Part shown: in pieces, positions 59,273 to 64,000 of the stretch
Position numbering within the stretch: position 1 is the first letter of the stretch
Layout: each line of letters starts with the position of its first letter
Source: Opitutales bacterium
Lineage (GTDB): Bacteria > Verrucomicrobiota > Verrucomicrobiia > Opitutales > Oceanipulchritudinaceae
Direction: 5' to 3'
Assembly: GCA_016932335.1 (NCBI GenBank)
Contig: JAFGCZ010000007.1
Span: 18,844 to 82,843 of the forward strand
Length of the DNA stretch: 64,000 nucleotides
The notes under the pieces: model-generated
What the model was told of the DNA's origin: nothing
The model's database searches: none
The model's input: only the letters and a program-made list of their open reading frames with translations
Position numbers and translations under genes: made by a program

Positions 59273-61093
59273 TTACCAGTGGTAGGTAAAGCCTGCGCTG
59301 TACTGACGCGGGGAGGCCGGTGTTCCGGGCACTTCCTCGAAGTCGTCATCCCAAAGATTATCCATTACGGCATTCAGCTCCAGGCCTTCCATGTAAGGTA
59401 CTTCCCACGTGATTCCCAGGCTGGAGATAAAGGCATCGTCGTCGCTCTGGCGTAGACGGTTCGGTTCCTGATCGCGGTATTCATTGTCGCTGCGGATGAA
59501 GACTCCCTTGATCGGTTCCCAGACCAATGCCAGCGTTACCCGGTTGCGGGCATAGTTCAACGCATAGAAACTGGCGTCCACGGTTGCGTCGCGGTAGTCT
59601 TCAGACTTGTCCAGGTAGGTATAGCCGAGCAGGGCTTCAAAATGCTTCCATTTACGGCTCACAGAGGCCTCGAACCCGCGGGTGTCGATGTCCACTGCAT
59701 TGGCAAAACGGGCATAGTAGGAGCTGCTGTATGTCCAGTCCACCAGATCTCTGTCCTCACGGTAGAAGACCACGGCATTCACTATCCAGCCCTGAATATC
59801 CCAGTTGATGCCCAGCTCGTAATTATCGCTGGTTTCGCGTCCCAGATTCGGATTTCCGCGGAAAAGACCACTGGTCATGCTGGAGCTCAGCGCTGTGTAC
59901 CCGGGCAGCTGTGTGGTCTGCGAATATCCGGCGTAAACGCTCAGAGGCAGGTCCTTGCTGTCGTAGGTGATTTTTGCCACCGGAGAGCCTTTGCTGCTGT
60001 CGCGGTCGCTGGTGGTAACTGTGGCTCCGGCGGCAACCGTCCATTCGCGGCTCAGGTAGTATTCCGGCAGTACGGTTACCGTGGCATAGGCGCGGGAGTC
60101 GAAATCACCGTGGATCAGGCTCGTGGATTCGATTTCATCGGTCAAAACCTGAGCAGAGAAACTGACCCCATACTGATCGTTGCTCAAATGCCCGTCGCCG
60201 CCCAGCGAATAAACGTTGGTCTCATGCACATAGGCATTGTTGGGCGCATAGCGATTGTAAATGTAATGGTCGTTGTTTTTGCGGTAGTAGCTGCTCACCT
60301 GCAGATAATCCTTTTCACTCAGCACTAAACGGTGGTTTAGCATGAAAAGGCTGGTCTGGATGTCTTCGGTTTCAAAGCTACCAAACGGTGTATACATGTT
60401 TGGCCAACCGAAAAACTTATCCTGATAACCGGCAAAGAAGTCGGTTTGCCCGTAGGCTGATATTAGTTGCGCGCGGGCGGCGTAGCGCTCCATATTGTGG
60501 TCGCCGCCGATAATGGCACCGTCGCTCTCGGAGTGGGCTGCACTCACCTGAACGCCCAGCGTTCCGGCTCCCACCTGAGTGGTCTCTCCGGCAAAAACAC
60601 TTCCGTAAAGATAATCATCATCACCCATTCCAAAGGAAACGCTGCCCGCATTGGTGATCGGCATCCAGTTGTAGTAAATGGTGCCCACCGAAGCATTGAA
60701 TCCCTTCAGGCTGTTTTCGGTTCCCGTGGCTACACGCGCATTGGAAAGCATGGCCGGCGGTATCGGCAGCTCGGCAGAGTAGTGGCCAGTCTGTGGATCG
60801 TAAACCGTTACGGAACCCACGCTGAAAGCCGTGTTCTCAAAAATACCACCACGGATGCTTACATCCCCCTGGCCCTCGGCCATGTTGCGGGTCTGTAAAT
60901 CTACTGACGGTTCATACCTTAAACCGGTTACCGGTTGGGTGAAGGCTGCCGCGGATTGAGTGTTGGCTACCCGGGTCTCGGAGACCAGGTAAGGATCCAG
61001 CAAAACCACATCACCACTGGCAACGGTTTCTTGTCCCTGAGCCGCAATAGACAGTAACGGCGAAAGACATGCAAAGCAGATTATATTACGCAT
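59273..61093 (-). CDS. TonB-dependent outer-membrane receptor
   Basis: 606 aa. Signal peptide (MRNIICFACLSPLLSIAAQGQ), a plug domain with LDPYLVSETRVANTQSAAAFTQPVTG, QGDVSIRGGIFENTAFSVGSV, PAMLSNARVATG and SVGTIYYNW, then a beta barrel with repeated aromatic strands, ending AGFTYHW with a terminal aromatic. It imports a chelate or cofactor across the outer membrane using TonB. The short barrel resembles BtuB-size receptors, and the B12-dependent NrdJ makes cobalamin an attractive but unproven substrate. No cobalamin riboswitch was seen upstream. No TonB/ExbBD is adjacent. Confidence 0.88.
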   Translation of the reverse strand: MRNIICFACLSPLLSIAAQGQETVASGDVVLLDPYLVSETRVANTQSAAAFTQPVTGLRYEPSVDLQTRNMAEGQGDVSIRGGIFENTAFSVGSVTVYDPQTGHYSAELPIPPAMLSNARVATGTENSLKGFNASVGTIYYNWMPITNAGSVSFGMGDDDYLYGSVFAGETTQVGAGTLGVQVSAAHSESDGAIIGGDHNMERYAARAQLISAYGQTDFFAGYQDKFFGWPNMYTPFGSFETEDIQTSLFMLNHRLVLSEKDYLQVSSYYRKNNDHYIYNRYAPNNAYVHETNVYSLGGDGHLSNDQYGVSFSAQVLTDEIESTSLIHGDFDSRAYATVTVLPEYYLSREWTVAAGATVTTSDRDSSKGSPVAKITYDSKDLPLSVYAGYSQTTQLPGYTALSSSMTSGLFRGNPNLGRETSDNYELGINWDIQGWIVNAVVFYREDRDLVDWTYSSSYYARFANAVDIDTRGFEASVSRKWKHFEALLGYTYLDKSEDYRDATVDASFYALNYARNRVTLALVWEPIKGVFIRSDNEYRDQEPNRLRQSDDDAFISSLGITWEVPYMEGLELNAVMDNLWDDDFEEVPGTPASPRQYSAGFTYHW

Positions 61094-61228
61094 GGATTAA
61101 TTACATGTGAATTTTTGGAGAAAAATCAAATGTTAAAAAGAAAAAATATTCCATTTAACAAGAATACGCAAAGTGCTCATCCTCAAGCCTCGTCCCTGTG
61201 CATTCCGGGCCAGCCCTCACCCGCTTCC

Positions 61229-61258
61229 ATTTGTGTGAATTCGTGTCCATTCGTGGTC
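61229..61258 (+). repeat. Three tandem 10-nt units (ATTYGTGKNN)
   Basis: ATTTGTGTGA, ATTCGTGTCC and ATTCGTGGTC stand head to tail in the gap between the TonB receptor gene and the ABC-F gene. They look like part of a dispersed intergenic repeat family. The surrounding 240-nt gap has no ORF. Confidence 0.6.
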
Positions 61259-61337
61259 GCTTGAGTCATATAGAGGCACTACGCGCTATTGACACCCCTT
61301 CTCCTTATCCATCAAGTGTCGTCAGGTAATTTTTTCC

Positions 61338-63284
<1,947 letters not shown>

Positions 63285-63324
63285 TTTCTTGATCTTCTGA
63301 TATCTGTGTCTTAAAACAGGTGGT

Positions 63325-63414
63325 ATGTTTGAACTCACTCCTCGGGAGCGTCAGGCGCTGGCCGCAGTGTGCCTGTTCCTTGCCCTTTGCCTGCTTGGGT
63401 CTTTTATGTTTTAA
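63325..63414 (+). CDS. 29-residue membrane micro-ORF
   Basis: ATG at 63325 opens a 29-codon frame ending TAA at 63414: MFELTPRERQALAAVC, then a hydrophobic helix LFLALCLLGSFMF. CAGGTGG lies just before the ATG as a weak ribosome site. It lies between the ABC-F gene and a terminator 6 nt after its stop, so it is transcribed. The sequence resembles the N-terminal anchor of ComEA/helix-hairpin-helix proteins (LTPRERxAL followed by a helix), so it could also be a truncated remnant of one. Too short for the ORF track. Confidence 0.45.
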   Translation: MFELTPRERQALAAVCLFLALCLLGSFMF

Positions 63415-63419
63415 CACAA

Positions 63420-63446
63420 AAAAGCTACCCTAGAAGGGTAGCTTTT
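63420..63446. terminator. Bidirectional terminator between the ABC-F and chemoreceptor genes
   Basis: A 12-bp perfect stem, AAAAGCTACCCT / AGGGTAGCTTTT, with an AGA loop, 5 nt from the chemoreceptor stop. Confidence 0.9.
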
Positions 63447-63450
63447 GTCT

Positions 63451-64000
63451 TTAGTCACTCAAAAATCCAGAAAGTGGTTCGTCATCATTGTCATGTGCCT
63501 TGGGTTTGTGGACTACATAGCGCCCGCCACTGCCTCCGCCTACGCTCACATTACTCTCGCCTTTGCGCTTGGTGGTTTGTTCATCCGCCTTTCGTCCATA
63601 GACAATGTGGCCCAATTCTCTCACGATACCGTTTAAACTCTCTGCCTGGCTGTTTAATTCCTGGCTGGCACTGGCCGATTCTTCAGCTCCTGCGGCATTT
63701 TGTTGCGTTACTTGTTCCATTTGCGATACCGCAATGGTTACCTGGCGAATACCTTCTGCCTGCTGTTGGCTGGCCATATTGATCTCGTTGATGATATCGC
63801 TCACTTCCGTTGTCAGCCGCACGTTTTCCTGCATAGACTCGTTCACTTTACTGGTAATATTGGTCCCGTGCTCCGCCTTGGCCTGGGCCTGTGTCAACAG
63901 AGCTGAAGTATTGCGGGCAGCTTCGGCGGAACGCTGGGCCAGTGCGCGCACTTCTTCGGCCACCACGGCAAAACCGGCTCCGGCCTCACCGGCACGGGCG
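63451..64000 (-). CDS. Methyl-accepting chemotaxis protein, C-terminal part (cut by window edge)
   Basis: The visible 183 codons begin at the window edge inside the highly conserved hairpin tip: ARAGEAGAGFAVVAEEVRALAQRSAEAARNTSALL. A descending coiled coil follows with NEINMASQQQAEGIRQVTIAVSQMEQVTQQNAAGAEESASASQELNSQAESL, containing QQN/EES-type methylation regions. The last 45 residues are a flexible Gly/Lys-rich tail ending EPLSGFLSD. Receptor glutamines here would be CheD substrates. The ligand-binding domain lies outside the window. Confidence 0.93.
   Translation of the reverse strand, partial: ARAGEAGAGFAVVAEEVRALAQRSAEAARNTSALLTQAQAKAEHGTNITSKVNESMQENVRLTTEVSDIINEINMASQQQAEGIRQVTIAVSQMEQVTQQNAAGAEESASASQELNSQAESLNGIVRELGHIVYGRKADEQTTKRKGESNVSVGGGSGGRYVVHKPKAHDNDDEPLSGFLSD

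Overview
This 64 kb window reads as ordinary chromosome of a Gram-negative, chemotactic, probably anaerobic or facultative bacterium. A Verrucomicrobiota member of the Opitutae/Puniceicoccales kind fits best. That placement is an inference from gene content: SecD/YajC, RNase Y, NifJ, B12-dependent NrdJ, a Bat operon, a TonB-dependent receptor, CheD/CheW and an MCP. No rRNA or tRNA gene was seen to confirm it. Genes are dense, mostly in short co-directional runs ended by clear hairpin-plus-T terminators.

Layout. 0-2.5 kb, minus strand: secD (cut by the window edge), yajC, gcvH and gcvT. 2.9-10.5 kb, mainly plus strand: an RRM/RGG RNA-binding protein, a CNNM/CBS transporter, lgt, rny, a SYLF protein, an SGNH-like protein, a TatD nuclease (minus) and a PAS histidine kinase with a Cys-rich insert. 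10.7-17.3 kb: an ammonium transporter, a DHOD-like flavoprotein, a candidate structured RNA and nifJ. 17.4-21.1 kb, minus: a J-domain protein, HDOD, cheD, an unknown protein and cheW. 21.3-26 kb, plus: a haem c lipoprotein, apbE, and nrdJ behind what look like tandem NrdR boxes.

26.05-31.3 kb is a foreign-looking accessory island between nrdJ and proC. It holds a frameshifted gene remnant, degenerate repeats, a 26-bp perfect palindrome, a complete BglI-like type II restriction-modification system (m4C-type methyltransferase, convergent endonuclease, controller protein), a tiny ORF framed by attC- or res-like inverted repeats, and a serine recombinase whose ORF runs through two terminators. 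The C-protein operator has a 14-nt exact match lying just inside the methyltransferase start. This suggests that one regulator controls both halves of the system. The island is the most interesting part of the window.

31.3-38.8 kb: proC, a response regulator-kinase, folD, an unknown secreted protein, an RluB-type pseudouridine synthase, a CysJ/FNR-like reductase and an M32 carboxypeptidase. 38.8-47.9 kb, minus: a full Bat/MoxR operon (MoxR, DUF58, a membrane adaptor, BatA, a fused BatB-BatC with four InlB-type repeats and a Gln/Asn-rich tail, BatD, BatE). 48-64 kb: glycosyltransferases, miaA, a SurA-N/PpiD-like foldase, BrkB, a GYF_2 membrane protein, nadK, a DUF721 protein, an EamA transporter, a TonB receptor, an ABC-F ATPase, a 29-codon membrane ORF and the C-terminal end of a chemoreceptor.

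All names rest on motif reading and memory of families. No database search was run.
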